From assembly GCF_003202755.1 (NCBI RefSeq), contig NZ_QGLK01000001.1:744001-808000 (forward strand): 64,000 bases of DNA, given 5' to 3'. Below are positions 38,253 through 47,002 of this stretch, one piece after another; position 1 is the stretch's first letter, and each line of letters starts with the position of its first letter. The translations under genes and the position numbers were made by a program. The DNA is from Bifidobacterium asteroides (GTDB lineage Bacteria > Actinomycetota > Actinomycetes > Actinomycetales > Bifidobacteriaceae). The notes beneath the pieces are model-generated. The model ran no database searches. It was not told the DNA's origin and worked only from the letters and a program-made list of their open reading frames with translations.

Positions 38253-40142
38253 ATGTGCGGGATTGCTGGGTTCGTCAACGACACCTCTGCCGAGGAAAAG
38301 ACGGCAGTGCTTAAGCGGATGACAGATATCATCGCCCACCGTGGGCCTGACAGCGAGGGTCATTTCGTGGATGAGCGGGTGGCCTTGGGTTTTCGGCGCC
38401 TCAGCATCATCGATTTGCAGGGCGGCGACCAGCCCATCTTCAATGAGGACTCCTCCATGGCCATCACCATGAACGGGGAGATCTACAACTACCGCGAACT
38501 GCGCCGCCAACTGATCGACCTGGGCCATACTTTCTCCACCGAGTCGGACACCGAAGTCATCCTGCATGGTTACGAGCAGTGGGGCCACCAGGTTGTCAAC
38601 CGTCTGCGTGGCATGTTCGCTTTTGTCATATGGGACCGTGGCCGCGGCGAGCTCTTCGGGGCCCGGGATCATTTCGGTATCAAGCCTTTTTATTACGCTC
38701 GGATGGGCGGTACTTTTATGTATGCCTCGGAGATCAAGAGTCTCCTGCAGCATCCAGATTTCCACAAGGAGCTCAACAACCAGGCCCTGCGTCCCTACAT
38801 GACCTTCCAGTATTCGGCGCTCCCTGAGACTTTCTTCAAGGGCGTATTCAAACTTCCCGAGGGTCACTGGTTCACCTTTCGGGATGGAAAGATGGACATC
38901 CACCAGTATTACGATCCGGCATTTGGAGAGAGCAAGCAGAGCCTGAAGGACTTGGTCGACGCGATTGACAAGACCGTTCAGGACTCTGTCAAGGCCCACC
39001 AGGTAGCCGATGTGGAGGTGGGTTCCTTTCTCTCTTCGGGGGTGGACTCCAGCTATGTCACAGCCCTGGCGCGTCCCCGGCATACCTATTCAATCGGATT
39101 TGGCAAGGGGACCTACAACGAGTCCGACCAGGCTAGCGAACTGGCCTCCATGCTCAATCTCAACAACACCAGCGAGTCCCTGGACGGCGACCAGGCCTTC
39201 AGCTACTTCCCACAGATCCAGTGGTACATGGACGAACCTGACTCGAATCCCTCCTGCGTGCCGCTCTTCTTCCTTTCCGAGCTGGCCAGCCGAGACCTGC
39301 GCGTAGTACTGAGCGGGGAGGGCGCCGACGAGCTCTTCGCCGGTTATATAGACTACGGGGTGCATACGCGCTCGCGCATCATCAAGGATGTCACCCGCCT
39401 TCTGGGACGATTGCCCCGCAAGGCTCGGTACGCTATCGGACGCTGGGCCAAGGGCAAGCACTTCCACGGAGCCTGGCACCTGTATGCCAACCTGGCCCCT
39501 GCTGAAGAGAATTTCATCGGTCAGGCCAGGGTCTTCGGCGAGGACGAGGCCGGAAAACTGCTCAAGCCGGCCTATCGCAAGGCTCCCAGAGTCTCTGAGA
39601 TCACCGGAAGGATATATGCCCGACTCAAGGGGCGCAACTTGTCCGAGATTAAGAAGAAGCAGTATCTGGACATACATCAGTGGATGCCCGGGGACATCCT
39701 ACTCAAGGCCGACAAGATGACCATGGCCCACTCGGTGGAGTTGCGGGTTCCCTTGCTGGACCGCAAGCTGATGGATGTGGCCGAGAAGGTGCCTACCAGA
39801 TACCTGATCACTGATCAGAACACCAAGTTCACCTTCCGCAAGGCTGCTGACCGTCATATTCCCAGAGAGTGGTCCGCCAGAGAAAAGCTGGGCTTTCCCG
39901 TGCCAATCCGGGACTGGCTGCATCAGGAGCGTTACTATCGGCTGGTCCGCAGCCTGTTCGAACAGGAGTGGGTGTCCGAGTTCTTCGACCAGGAGGCCCT
40001 GCTGCGGATGCTGGATGACAACTATGCCAAGCGCAACGATGCCCGCCGGAAGATCTGGACTGTTTACTCCTTCCTGACCTGGTATGACGTTTACTTCAAC
40101 CACGACGGGGCCAAGCCAGGGTTGCTGGATCTTCATGCCTAG
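38253..40142 (+). CDS. asnB: Glutamine-hydrolysing asparagine synthetase
   Basis: A 629-residue class B asparagine synthetase. N-terminal glutaminase with nucleophile Cys2 (MCGIAGF), IAHRGPDSEG and NGEIYNYREL; C-terminal synthetase with the ATP loop FLSSGVDSSYV, GEGADELFAGY and the KADKMTMAHSVELRVPLLD segment. Converts aspartate to asparagine using glutamine and ATP. AAGGAG lies 9 bases before the ATG. Single gene, followed by the infC promoter. Confidence 0.96.
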   Translation: MCGIAGFVNDTSAEEKTAVLKRMTDIIAHRGPDSEGHFVDERVALGFRRLSIIDLQGGDQPIFNEDSSMAITMNGEIYNYRELRRQLIDLGHTFSTESDTEVILHGYEQWGHQVVNRLRGMFAFVIWDRGRGELFGARDHFGIKPFYYARMGGTFMYASEIKSLLQHPDFHKELNNQALRPYMTFQYSALPETFFKGVFKLPEGHWFTFRDGKMDIHQYYDPAFGESKQSLKDLVDAIDKTVQDSVKAHQVADVEVGSFLSSGVDSSYVTALARPRHTYSIGFGKGTYNESDQASELASMLNLNNTSESLDGDQAFSYFPQIQWYMDEPDSNPSCVPLFFLSELASRDLRVVLSGEGADELFAGYIDYGVHTRSRIIKDVTRLLGRLPRKARYAIGRWAKGKHFHGAWHLYANLAPAEENFIGQARVFGEDEAGKLLKPAYRKAPRVSEITGRIYARLKGRNLSEIKKKQYLDIHQWMPGDILLKADKMTMAHSVELRVPLLDRKLMDVAEKVPTRYLITDQNTKFTFRKAADRHIPREWSAREKLGFPVPIRDWLHQERYYRLVRSLFEQEWVSEFFDQEALLRMLDDNYAKRNDARRKIWTVYSFLTWYDVYFNHDGAKPGLLDLHA

Positions 40143-40161
40143 GGATCTGTCCTGAAGGCTG

Positions 40162-40193
40162 TGTTATACTATTATCCGGCTTGAGAAATCAAG
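40162..40193 (+). promoter_or_regulatory. Promoter and leader hairpin of the infC operon
   Basis: TGTTATACT at 40162-40170 is an extended -10 (TGn then TATACT). Predicted start near 40177 gives a leader of about 205 bases. Near its 5' end CTTGA-GAAA-TCAAG (40180-40193) forms a 5-bp hairpin with a GNRA-type tetraloop. The remaining leader to 40381 has no gene; long leaders before infC often carry autoregulation. Confidence 0.55.
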
Positions 40194-40381
40194 AAAGCGG
40201 ATGATCCCACCTGGGAGCCTTCCATGGCTTCGGGTTCGACCTGCGCCGGTAACGGCTGGCTGTCATTATGTGCGGTGCAGGCATTGGCTGTTTCGTTGCC
40301 GTACGGCTGCGAGGGTCATGTTCGAAACCTATGGGTTCTTCGCCGGGCAGTGGATGTTGTGGTATTTGAGAAGGAGTCATC

Positions 40382-41050
40382 ATTAGCGACGAACCAAGGA
40401 TTAACGACGATATACGAGTGTCTCAGGTACGCCTGATCGGGCCCAACGGCGAACAGGTGGGAATTATTGCGACCTCCGTCGCCCTCAACCTGGCCAAGGA
40501 GGCCAACCTTGACCTGGTCGAGGTTGCGCCCAAGGCCAAACCCCCGGTCGCCAAGCTCATTGATTACGGCAAGTTCAAATACAACGAGAAGATCAAGGCT
40601 CGTGAGGCGCGCCGCAACCAGAGTATGTCGGAGATCAAGGAGATCCGCTTCAGATTGAAGATCGACGACCACGACTTCGAGGTCAAGGAGGGGCACGTGC
40701 GCCGCTTCCTGTCCGCCGGAGATAAGGTCAAGGTCACCATCATGCTGCGTGGGCGCGAGCAGTCCCGGCCCATCGGTGGCGTGGAGCTCCTGCGCAAGCT
40801 GGCTGACGACGTCGCGGATCTGGGCTCCATCGAGTTCGCCCCCAAGCAGGAGGGGCGCAACATCATCATGACCCTGTCGCCCAAGGGCAAGAAGGTCCAC
40901 ACCCAGTCCGAGCAGCGTCGGCGGGGCGGCCAGGCCCGTGCCGAGCGCAAGGCCCGTCAGGCGGCTCATTTGGCTGCCAAGACCGACAACAATACTTCTC
41001 CCAAGCAGATGAAATCCAAGGAGGGCAGCAATGCCGAAGATGAAAAGTAA
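40382..41050 (+). CDS. infC: Translation initiation factor IF-3, with ATT start
   Basis: IF-3 keeps ribosomal subunits apart and checks start-codon pairing. The family N-terminus ([20 protein letters not shown]) is encoded only if translation begins at ATT 40382, which has AAGGAG 5 bases upstream. The first usual start, GTG 40418, would delete this conserved part and has no ribosome site; ATC 40379 is another possible rare start. E. coli infC also starts at AUU, through which IF-3 represses itself. The rest shows the linker ([20 protein letters not shown]) and C-domain ([12 protein letters not shown]). The tail after residue about 185 is long and basic. The stop overlaps rpmI by 20 bases. Confidence 0.9.
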   Translation: MSDEPRINDDIRVSQVRLIGPNGEQVGIIATSVALNLAKEANLDLVEVAPKAKPPVAKLIDYGKFKYNEKIKAREARRNQSMSEIKEIRFRLKIDDHDFEVKEGHVRRFLSAGDKVKVTIMLRGREQSRPIGGVELLRKLADDVADLGSIEFAPKQEGRNIIMTLSPKGKKVHTQSEQRRRGGQARAERKARQAAHLAAKTDNNTSPKQMKSKEGSNAEDEK

Positions 41051-41225
41051 CTCCGCCGCATCCAAGCGCGTCCGGACCACGGGTTCGGGCAAGCTCATGC
41101 ACGCCGGGACCGGTATGCGCCACAATCTGGAGCACAAGTCGGCCAAGAAGCGTCGTCACCTGTCCACTGACGAGGTGCTCGCTCCGACCCAGTCCAAGAA
41201 CATGAAGAGGATGCTGGCCCGCTGA
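41031..41225 (+). CDS. rpmI: 50S ribosomal protein bL35
   Basis: A 64-residue basic protein of the large subunit: [25 protein letters not shown] and KNMKRMLAR are the family pattern. ATG 41031 has GGAGGG upstream and lies inside the 3' end of infC in another frame, giving a 20-base overlap and translational coupling. Middle gene of infC-rpmI-rplT. Confidence 0.97.
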   Translation: MPKMKSNSAASKRVRTTGSGKLMHAGTGMRHNLEHKSAKKRRHLSTDEVLAPTQSKNMKRMLAR

Positions 41226-41273
41226 GCGGGTGCTGTCGCGTCGAGTGAGATTTTAGAAAGCTGAGGAATATCT

Positions 41274-41657
41274 ATGGCACGAGTCAAGCGGGCAGTCAAC
41301 GCGCATAAGAAGCGTCGGGTCGTCCTGGAGCGGGCGTCAGGCTACCGTGGCCAGCGCTCCCGTCTCTACCGCAAGGCCAAGGAGCAGCTGCTCCATTCAT
41401 ATACATACAACTTCCGGGACCGCAAGGCCCGCAAGGGTGACTTCCGCAAGCTGTGGATCCAGCGCATCAACGCCGGATGCCGCGCCCAGGGAATCACATA
41501 CAACCGCTTCATTCAAGGGCTGCGCCTGGCCGGGATCGAATTGGATCGCCGCGCTCTGGCCGACCTGGTCGTCAACGACATCGACACCTTCAACGCCATC
41601 GTGGCTGAGGCCAAGAAGGCCCTGCCTGCCGATGTGAACGCTCCGGTCACTGCTTGA
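41274..41657 (+). CDS. rplT: 50S ribosomal protein bL20
   Basis: A 127-residue 23S rRNA-binding assembly protein. [31 protein letters not shown] and the [14 protein letters not shown] segment identify it. Last gene of the infC operon, followed by a terminator. Confidence 0.97.
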   Translation: MARVKRAVNAHKKRRVVLERASGYRGQRSRLYRKAKEQLLHSYTYNFRDRKARKGDFRKLWIQRINAGCRAQGITYNRFIQGLRLAGIELDRRALADLVVNDIDTFNAIVAEAKKALPADVNAPVTA

Positions 41658-41682
41658 TCAGCGGATCTGGATACCGTATTTC

Positions 41683-41709
41683 AAGAACCTCGTCTTTGGC
41701 GGGGTTCTT
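41683..41709 (+). terminator. Terminator of the infC-rpmI-rplT operon
   Basis: AAGAACCTCG, a 7-base loop and CGGGGTTCTT pair over 10 bp with one G-T wobble; T-rich sequence follows. It begins 26 bases after the rplT stop. Confidence 0.75.
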
Positions 41710-41774
41710 TGCATATTTGACCATTTATCAGCGGGACGGTAAGTTGATTGACGACAATGATGCCGGGAGCCGCC

Positions 41775-43535
41775 ATGAACGATGATCACAGCGTAGTCGA
41801 GTCGGCTGTCTCGGCAGAATCAGCAGTTCAAGCCAGTCCATCTCGCGGCAGCGGTAGATCCAAGCTAACCAAAATCAATCAGTCGCGCCCCATCCTTCGG
41901 TCGCGCATCTTTCTCTATGTAACGGAGTTTTTCTCGGGGATGGCCGTTATGGCCGCTGAGCTGGGGGCCTCCCGCCTGCTGGCTCCTTACTTCTCGTCTT
42001 CTCAGATTGTATGGACCATCATCATCGGGACCATCATGATCGCCCTGGCCCTGGGTGCCGTCGTCGGCGGCCGCTGGGCTGACCGGAACCCTGACCCGGA
42101 CAGGCTCTACCTGAGCATTATGGCCGCGGCCGTCTGGATCGCCCTGATTCCTTTGGTCGGCAAGTATCTGATCATTCTGATTTCGGGACTGCTGATCGTG
42201 GCCGTCTCTACCAACTTCCTGGTCCTGGCGGCCTTTATCTCCTGCCTGATCATCTTTGTTCCGCCCCTCTTCCTCCTGGGCACCATCACACCGGGCCTGG
42301 TCAAGAGCGCCACCGACTCCCTGGACGATAACGCTTCGGTGGTCGGCCGGCTCAGCGCCTGCAATACCGTGGGATCCATCCTGGGCACCTTCCTGCCCAC
42401 CTTTGTGACCATCCCTGCCGTGGGGACCTTCGTTACCTTTCTGATCTTCTCAGGGATATTGCTTCTGGTGGCCTTGGTCTATTTTCTTTCCTCCCATGCG
42501 CACCGCCTGGCCTGCCTGATCGCCACTGTGGCCTTTGTAGTCTCAGCTGCCCTCTCGCCAATGACGGGATTCGCATTCTGGGAGAAGGGCCTGGCCTATG
42601 AGGGCGAGTCCATCTACAACTATCTGCAGGTCAAAACCCTGGCGGATAGAACCATCCTTTCCACCAACGTTCTCTTCGGCGTCCAGTCGGTGACTATGAA
42701 GCATCCCGGGATGACCGGCATGTACTACGACACGGCTCTGGCAGCACCGCTCATGGCCGATCAGTCCCGCTCGGCTCTGATCCTGGGCATGGGGACCGGG
42801 ACCTATGCCCGGCAACTGAGGCGGTACTATCCACGGATGGCCATCCAGGGGGTGGAGATTGACCAGGCCATCAGCAACCTGGCCATCAAGTATTTTGATC
42901 AGCCCTCCGATATTCAGGTTTCCACCTACGACGGCCGAGCCTGGCTGGCGGCCAACAGCCAGCACTACGACCTGATTATGGTCGATGCTTACCAGGACAT
43001 CACCATACCCTTCCAGATGAGTTCCACCGAGTTCTTCACCCTGGTTAGGAACCACCTGAATCCGGGCGGGGTCATGGTGGTCAACATGAACATGATCGAC
43101 GACGGTCAGGGGTCCATCAATGCGGCCCTGACCAATACCATCACCAGGGTCTTCGGCTCCGATGCCATCCTGACGGCCGATGTGCCCCAGACCACCAACC
43201 GCGAGCTCTTTGCACGTCGCCTTGTTTCCGCAGATTTCTCGGAAGCGGGAGGGGATAAGAGGAAGGCTATGAGGGACTATCCGGCCTCCGAACTACTGGC
43301 GGAGGAGGCAGCCAGGGTCAGCCCTGATCCGGACCTGTCCGAGATGATGGAGCAGGTCAGCTCCCGCCTGAGCACGGTTGGGGATATAAATGGGAGGGTA
43401 TTGACTGATGACAATGCGCCAGTGGAGCTGCTGGGCATGCACGCTATTGACGGAATCATCAGCAGGGAGGCCGGCCCCTATCGACGGATTCTTCAGCAAG
43501 AAGGGATTCAAGGGCTGATTCGGGAAGTCTCTTGA
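41775..43535 (+). CDS. Fused membrane transporter-like / spermidine-synthase-like protein
   Basis: A 586-residue protein of the 'fused MFS/spermidine synthase' kind. Residues 1-40 are a polar cytoplasmic tail; about 40-280 hold seven or eight membrane helices (FFSGMAVMAAELGASRLLAP, FLLGTITPGLVKSA); about 300-586 form an aminopropyltransferase/methyltransferase fold with LILGMGTGTYARQL, GVEIDQAISNLA and YDLIMVDAYQD. The polyamine-site residues are not clearly conserved, so polyamine synthesis is unproven. ATG 41775 has GGGAG 6 bases upstream; ATG 41757 and TTG 41748 are in frame. Confidence 0.8.
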   Translation: MNDDHSVVESAVSAESAVQASPSRGSGRSKLTKINQSRPILRSRIFLYVTEFFSGMAVMAAELGASRLLAPYFSSSQIVWTIIIGTIMIALALGAVVGGRWADRNPDPDRLYLSIMAAAVWIALIPLVGKYLIILISGLLIVAVSTNFLVLAAFISCLIIFVPPLFLLGTITPGLVKSATDSLDDNASVVGRLSACNTVGSILGTFLPTFVTIPAVGTFVTFLIFSGILLLVALVYFLSSHAHRLACLIATVAFVVSAALSPMTGFAFWEKGLAYEGESIYNYLQVKTLADRTILSTNVLFGVQSVTMKHPGMTGMYYDTALAAPLMADQSRSALILGMGTGTYARQLRRYYPRMAIQGVEIDQAISNLAIKYFDQPSDIQVSTYDGRAWLAANSQHYDLIMVDAYQDITIPFQMSSTEFFTLVRNHLNPGGVMVVNMNMIDDGQGSINAALTNTITRVFGSDAILTADVPQTTNRELFARRLVSADFSEAGGDKRKAMRDYPASELLAEEAARVSPDPDLSEMMEQVSSRLSTVGDINGRVLTDDNAPVELLGMHAIDGIISREAGPYRRILQQEGIQGLIREVS

Positions 43536-43614
43536 GCGTTCGCTCCAATCCACAACGCGTTAGAATATGCTCTAAAGACCAGTACTGATGAAGAGAACCG
43601 GAGGTTAAGCGGTA

Positions 43615-44544
43615 GTGGACGGTGATCATCAGGAGGGGCTGACCGCTCTGCTGGATCAGTTCCTGGCCTACACTGGTCTGGAGCGGGGTCTTGCCCCCGC
43701 CACGGTCAAGGCTTATAAGTCCGATCTGAACATGTACATTCACTGGCTGTCCGCTAGAGGCATCACCAGCGTGGAGCAGATTCAAACCGCCGATGTGGAG
43801 GGCTTTCTGGCCAATCTGGCCGATGAGAGCTCAGCCAGCCGCTCACGGAGGATGGCCGCTGTCCATGAGTGGCACCGGTTCGCCCTCAAGCAGGGGGTGA
43901 CCGACCAGGATGTCTCTCGTACCGTCAAGGCTCCCAAGGGCACCTCGGCCCTGCCCGATGTGCTGGACGTGGACCAGGTGACCCGGCTGTTGGATGTGGC
44001 CGCAATGGGCGGGTCCAAGGATCCTGTGGTCCTGCGGGACAAGGCCCTGCTGGAATTCATGTACGCCACAGGCTGCCGGGTCTCGGAGGCTGTGGGGACC
44101 GATCTGGAGGACATGGACCTTAACGAGCGGGTGGTCCGTCTGACCGGCAAGGGCGACAAGCAGCGTCTGGTGCCCATGGGCTCCTACGCCTGCCGGGCCA
44201 TGCAGACTTACTTGAATCTGGGGCGGTCCAGCCTGTGTAATCGGGCCACCAAGGGCAGGGAGCTGCGGGCCGTCTTCCTTAACAAGCGGGGCAAGCGGCT
44301 GACCAGGCAGACGGTCTGGCAGGTGGTCAGGGATGCCGGACGCCGGGCGGGACTGAACAGGCCCCTGCACCCCCACACCCTGCGGCACTCCTTCGCCACT
44401 CATCTGCTGGAGGGAGGCGCCGATGTGCGTTCCGTCCAGGAGCTGCTGGGCCATGCCTCGGTCACCACGACACAGATCTACACACACGTCAGCCCGCAGG
44501 CCCTGATGGAGACCTACCAGACGGCCCATCCCCGCGCTCGCTGA
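43615..44544 (+). CDS. xerD: Site-specific tyrosine recombinase XerD
   Basis: A 309-residue recombinase that, with XerC, resolves chromosome dimers at dif. SAM-like N-domain (TVKAYKSDLNMYIHWL), then the catalytic set: Arg in TGCRVSEAVG, Lys in GKGDKQRLVP, HTLRHSFATHLLEGG, His in LLGHASVTTTQ and Tyr in IYTHVS. GTG start with GGAGG 10 bases upstream. Lies 45 bases before parA in a segregation cluster; XerC is at 51911. Assignment as XerD rather than XerC rests on overall sequence and position. Confidence 0.93.
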   Translation: MDGDHQEGLTALLDQFLAYTGLERGLAPATVKAYKSDLNMYIHWLSARGITSVEQIQTADVEGFLANLADESSASRSRRMAAVHEWHRFALKQGVTDQDVSRTVKAPKGTSALPDVLDVDQVTRLLDVAAMGGSKDPVVLRDKALLEFMYATGCRVSEAVGTDLEDMDLNERVVRLTGKGDKQRLVPMGSYACRAMQTYLNLGRSSLCNRATKGRELRAVFLNKRGKRLTRQTVWQVVRDAGRRAGLNRPLHPHTLRHSFATHLLEGGADVRSVQELLGHASVTTTQIYTHVSPQALMETYQTAHPRAR

Positions 44545-44589
44545 CCCGCCAACCCGCGAATGCGGTCGGAAACTTGATAGGGTAGAGGC

Positions 44590-45429
44590 ATGCCTACGGA
44601 TTTGTTAGGGCGCGAGTATGAGACGTTCGCTGCCCCGGAGCCTTTGAAACAGCACGGCCCGGCCCGTGTCCTCGCCATGTGCAACCAGAAGGGCGGCGTG
44701 GGCAAGACCACATCATCCATCAACATCGCCGGGGCCATGTGCCAGTATGGGCGACGGGTGCTGATCGTGGACTTCGACCCCCAGGGCGCGGCCACCGTGG
44801 GTCTGGGCATCAATGCCAACAGTGTGGACAACACCATTTACACCGCCATGTTCGACACCTCCCTGGATGTTCACGAGGTGGTCAGGCACACCCGTTTTGA
44901 CGGTCTGGACATCATCCCGGCCAACATCGATCTGTCGGCCGCTGAGATTCAGTTGGTCACCGAGGTCGGCCGGGAGCAGGCCCTGGCGGCAACCATCCGG
45001 CCCCTGCGGCAGGAGTATGACGCCATCATCATCGACTGCCAGCCCTCGCTCGGTCTGCTGACCGTCAACGCGCTGACTGCCGCGGACGGGGTCATCATCC
45101 CTGTGGCGGCCGAGTTCTTCGCCCTGCGCGGCGTGGCCCTGCTCATGCAATCCATAGAGAAGGTCCGCAGCCGCATCAACCCCGACCTGCAGGTTTACGG
45201 AGTGCTGGTCACCATGTACACCAAGACCCTGCATTCGGACGAGGTGCTTCAGCGCATCTACGAGGCCTTCAAGGGCAAGGTCCTGCACTCCATCATCAGC
45301 CGGTCCATCAAGTTGCCCGACGCCACGGTGGCCGGCGAGCCCATCACCATGTTCGCTCCCGAGCACAAGACCGCCAAGGAGTATCGGGAGGTCGCCCGGG
45401 AGCTGATCGCCCGCGGCATCGTGGCGTGA
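44590..45429 (+). CDS. parA: ParA/Soj-family ATPase
   Basis: A 279-residue deviant Walker ATPase: NQKGGVGKTTSSINIA (Walker A), VDFDPQGAATVGLG and IDCQPSLGLLTVNAL. The family moves chromosome or plasmid cargo along DNA. No parB follows; instead the stop overlaps scpA (GTGA). The xerD-parA-scpA-scpB order is common in Actinobacteria, where this copy is not the origin-linked ParA. Its exact role beside condensin is not established here. Confidence 0.93.
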   Translation: MPTDLLGREYETFAAPEPLKQHGPARVLAMCNQKGGVGKTTSSINIAGAMCQYGRRVLIVDFDPQGAATVGLGINANSVDNTIYTAMFDTSLDVHEVVRHTRFDGLDIIPANIDLSAAEIQLVTEVGREQALAATIRPLRQEYDAIIIDCQPSLGLLTVNALTAADGVIIPVAAEFFALRGVALLMQSIEKVRSRINPDLQVYGVLVTMYTKTLHSDEVLQRIYEAFKGKVLHSIISRSIKLPDATVAGEPITMFAPEHKTAKEYREVARELIARGIVA

Positions 45430-46229
45430 GCGGATCAGCGGACGGCTTCGCCGTCGACCTGGATGTCTACCAGGGGCCCTTCGACCTGCTGCTGGGCATG
45501 CTGGCCAACCGAAAGCTCTCCCTGACGGAGGTATCCCTGGCCTCCATCACCGGGGAATTTCTGGACTATGTGCGCACCCTGGACTTCAGTCAGGGGTTGG
45601 ACCAGGCCAGTGCCTTCCTGGACGTGGCCTCGGTGCTGGTGGAGGCCAAGAGCGCCGCCCTCCTGCCTGTGGAGGACGAGTCCATGCGCGACCAGGCCTC
45701 CATGGACGCCCTTCGGGAGCGTGATCTGCTCTTCGCCAGGCTGCTGCAGTACCGGGCCTTCAAGCAGGCGGGACAGGACTTTCGAGCCAGGTTGGCCGCC
45801 AACTCGGGCCGCTACGCGCATCCCGGCCATCTGGAGCCCCAGCTGACCCACCTGCTGCCTGATCTGGTCTGGACTCTGAAGCCGGAGGATCTGGCCCTGC
45901 TCTGCGCCAATGCCCTGGTCAACGCTCCGGCCTCAGAGGTACGTCTGGACCAGTTGCACGTGCCCCTGGTCGACCTGAACAAGGAGGCCGACCAGGTTCG
46001 CCGGGCCCTGCTGGCACGGCCCGGTCAGCCGGTGGCCTTCGCCGATCTGGTCGCCTCATCCAAGGGCCGGGCGCAGGTGGTGGCCCGATTCCTGGCCGTT
46101 CTGATCTTCTTCAGGCAGGAACTGATCCAGTATCGTCAGGATGGTCCATACCAGCCGCTCTACCTGCGCTGGATAGGGCCGACCCAGGAGCCGGAAACGG
46201 CCTTGATCAGTGAGGGGGACTTCGCATGA
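45426..46229 (+). CDS. scpA: Segregation and condensation protein A
   Basis: The kleisin of the bacterial condensin, bridging the two SMC heads. A 267-residue protein opening with the family pattern VDLDVYQGPFDLLLGMLANR, an SMC-binding N-domain with FLDVASVLVEAKSAALLP, and a winged-helix C-terminus (ARFLAVLIFFRQELI). GTG start overlaps the parA stop; the stop overlaps scpB (ATGA). Confidence 0.95.
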   Translation: MSGSADGFAVDLDVYQGPFDLLLGMLANRKLSLTEVSLASITGEFLDYVRTLDFSQGLDQASAFLDVASVLVEAKSAALLPVEDESMRDQASMDALRERDLLFARLLQYRAFKQAGQDFRARLAANSGRYAHPGHLEPQLTHLLPDLVWTLKPEDLALLCANALVNAPASEVRLDQLHVPLVDLNKEADQVRRALLARPGQPVAFADLVASSKGRAQVVARFLAVLIFFRQELIQYRQDGPYQPLYLRWIGPTQEPETALISEGDFA

Positions 46230-46888
46230 GCCAATCCTCGGCTCCCGACACCCGTCCCGAATATGTGGACTTCGACGTGCAGGACTTTCCCGGTGGACTG
46301 ACCGCCTGCCTGGAGGCCATTCTGGTGGCCACGGACCGGCCGCTGACTGCAGAGGACTTCTCCCGGGTGCTGGCCGTGGACCCGGCACCGGTCAATGCCG
46401 CCCTGGAATCGCTGGCCGAGTCCTATGGCGACCGAGGATTCGAACTGCGTCGGACCGCCCGGGGCTGGCAACTGACCAGCCGGGCCGCCTACCAGCCCGT
46501 TGTGGCGGCCTTCGTCAAGGACGGTCAGACGGCACGGCTCTCCCAGGCGGCCCTGGAGGCCCTGGCCATCGTGGCCTACCGCCAGCCCATGACCCGTGCC
46601 CAGGTGGGTCAGATTCGCGGGGTCAACTCAGATGGGGTCATCCGGGCTCTGTTGGTGCGCGGCTTGGTTCGTGAGGAAGGCCTGGACGAGCAAACCCACG
46701 CCGCGCTGCTGGTTACCACCGACCTTTTCCTTGAACGGATGGGCCTGCAGTCCTTGGAGGATCTGCCCTCACTTGCCCCCTTTCTGCCCGATGAGGACTC
46801 GGCTCTGGCCCAAGCCCGCCAGGAGCTGTATGGGCAACCCGAATCCCCGGATCTTGCCCATGGTTCGTCCCAGGGCGAGGAGGAGTGA
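46226..46888 (+). CDS. scpB: Segregation and condensation protein B
   Basis: A 220-residue winged-helix partner of ScpA. Family segments: LEAILVATDRPLTAEDFSRV, RGWQLTSRAAY, LSQAALEALAIVAYRQPMTR and QIRGVNSDGVIRALLVRGLV. The acidic tail is variable. Last gene of the parA-scpA-scpB unit; CGCCT/AGGCG just after the stop is a weak hairpin. Confidence 0.95.
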   Translation: MSQSSAPDTRPEYVDFDVQDFPGGLTACLEAILVATDRPLTAEDFSRVLAVDPAPVNAALESLAESYGDRGFELRRTARGWQLTSRAAYQPVVAAFVKDGQTARLSQAALEALAIVAYRQPMTRAQVGQIRGVNSDGVIRALLVRGLVREEGLDEQTHAALLVTTDLFLERMGLQSLEDLPSLAPFLPDEDSALAQARQELYGQPESPDLAHGSSQGEEE

Positions 46889-47002
46889 ACGCCTGTCACA
46901 CAAGGCGGTTACACTTGTCTCTGTTTGTCCAATTCCTGGACCACGCCAGCCGGCAGCTAGGCCGGTGGGGGCATGGATAGCATTCACGAGAATGAGGTTT
47001 TG

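Noticed and set aside
40142-40381. tRNA or known riboswitch in the infC leader
   Set aside because: No cloverleaf and no riboswitch core that I can recognise; only a small GAAA hairpin is clear.
43615-44544. Tyrosine recombinase as a sign of an integrated element
   Set aside because: Both recombinases match housekeeping XerD/XerC, with no att repeats, tRNA target or phage genes around.
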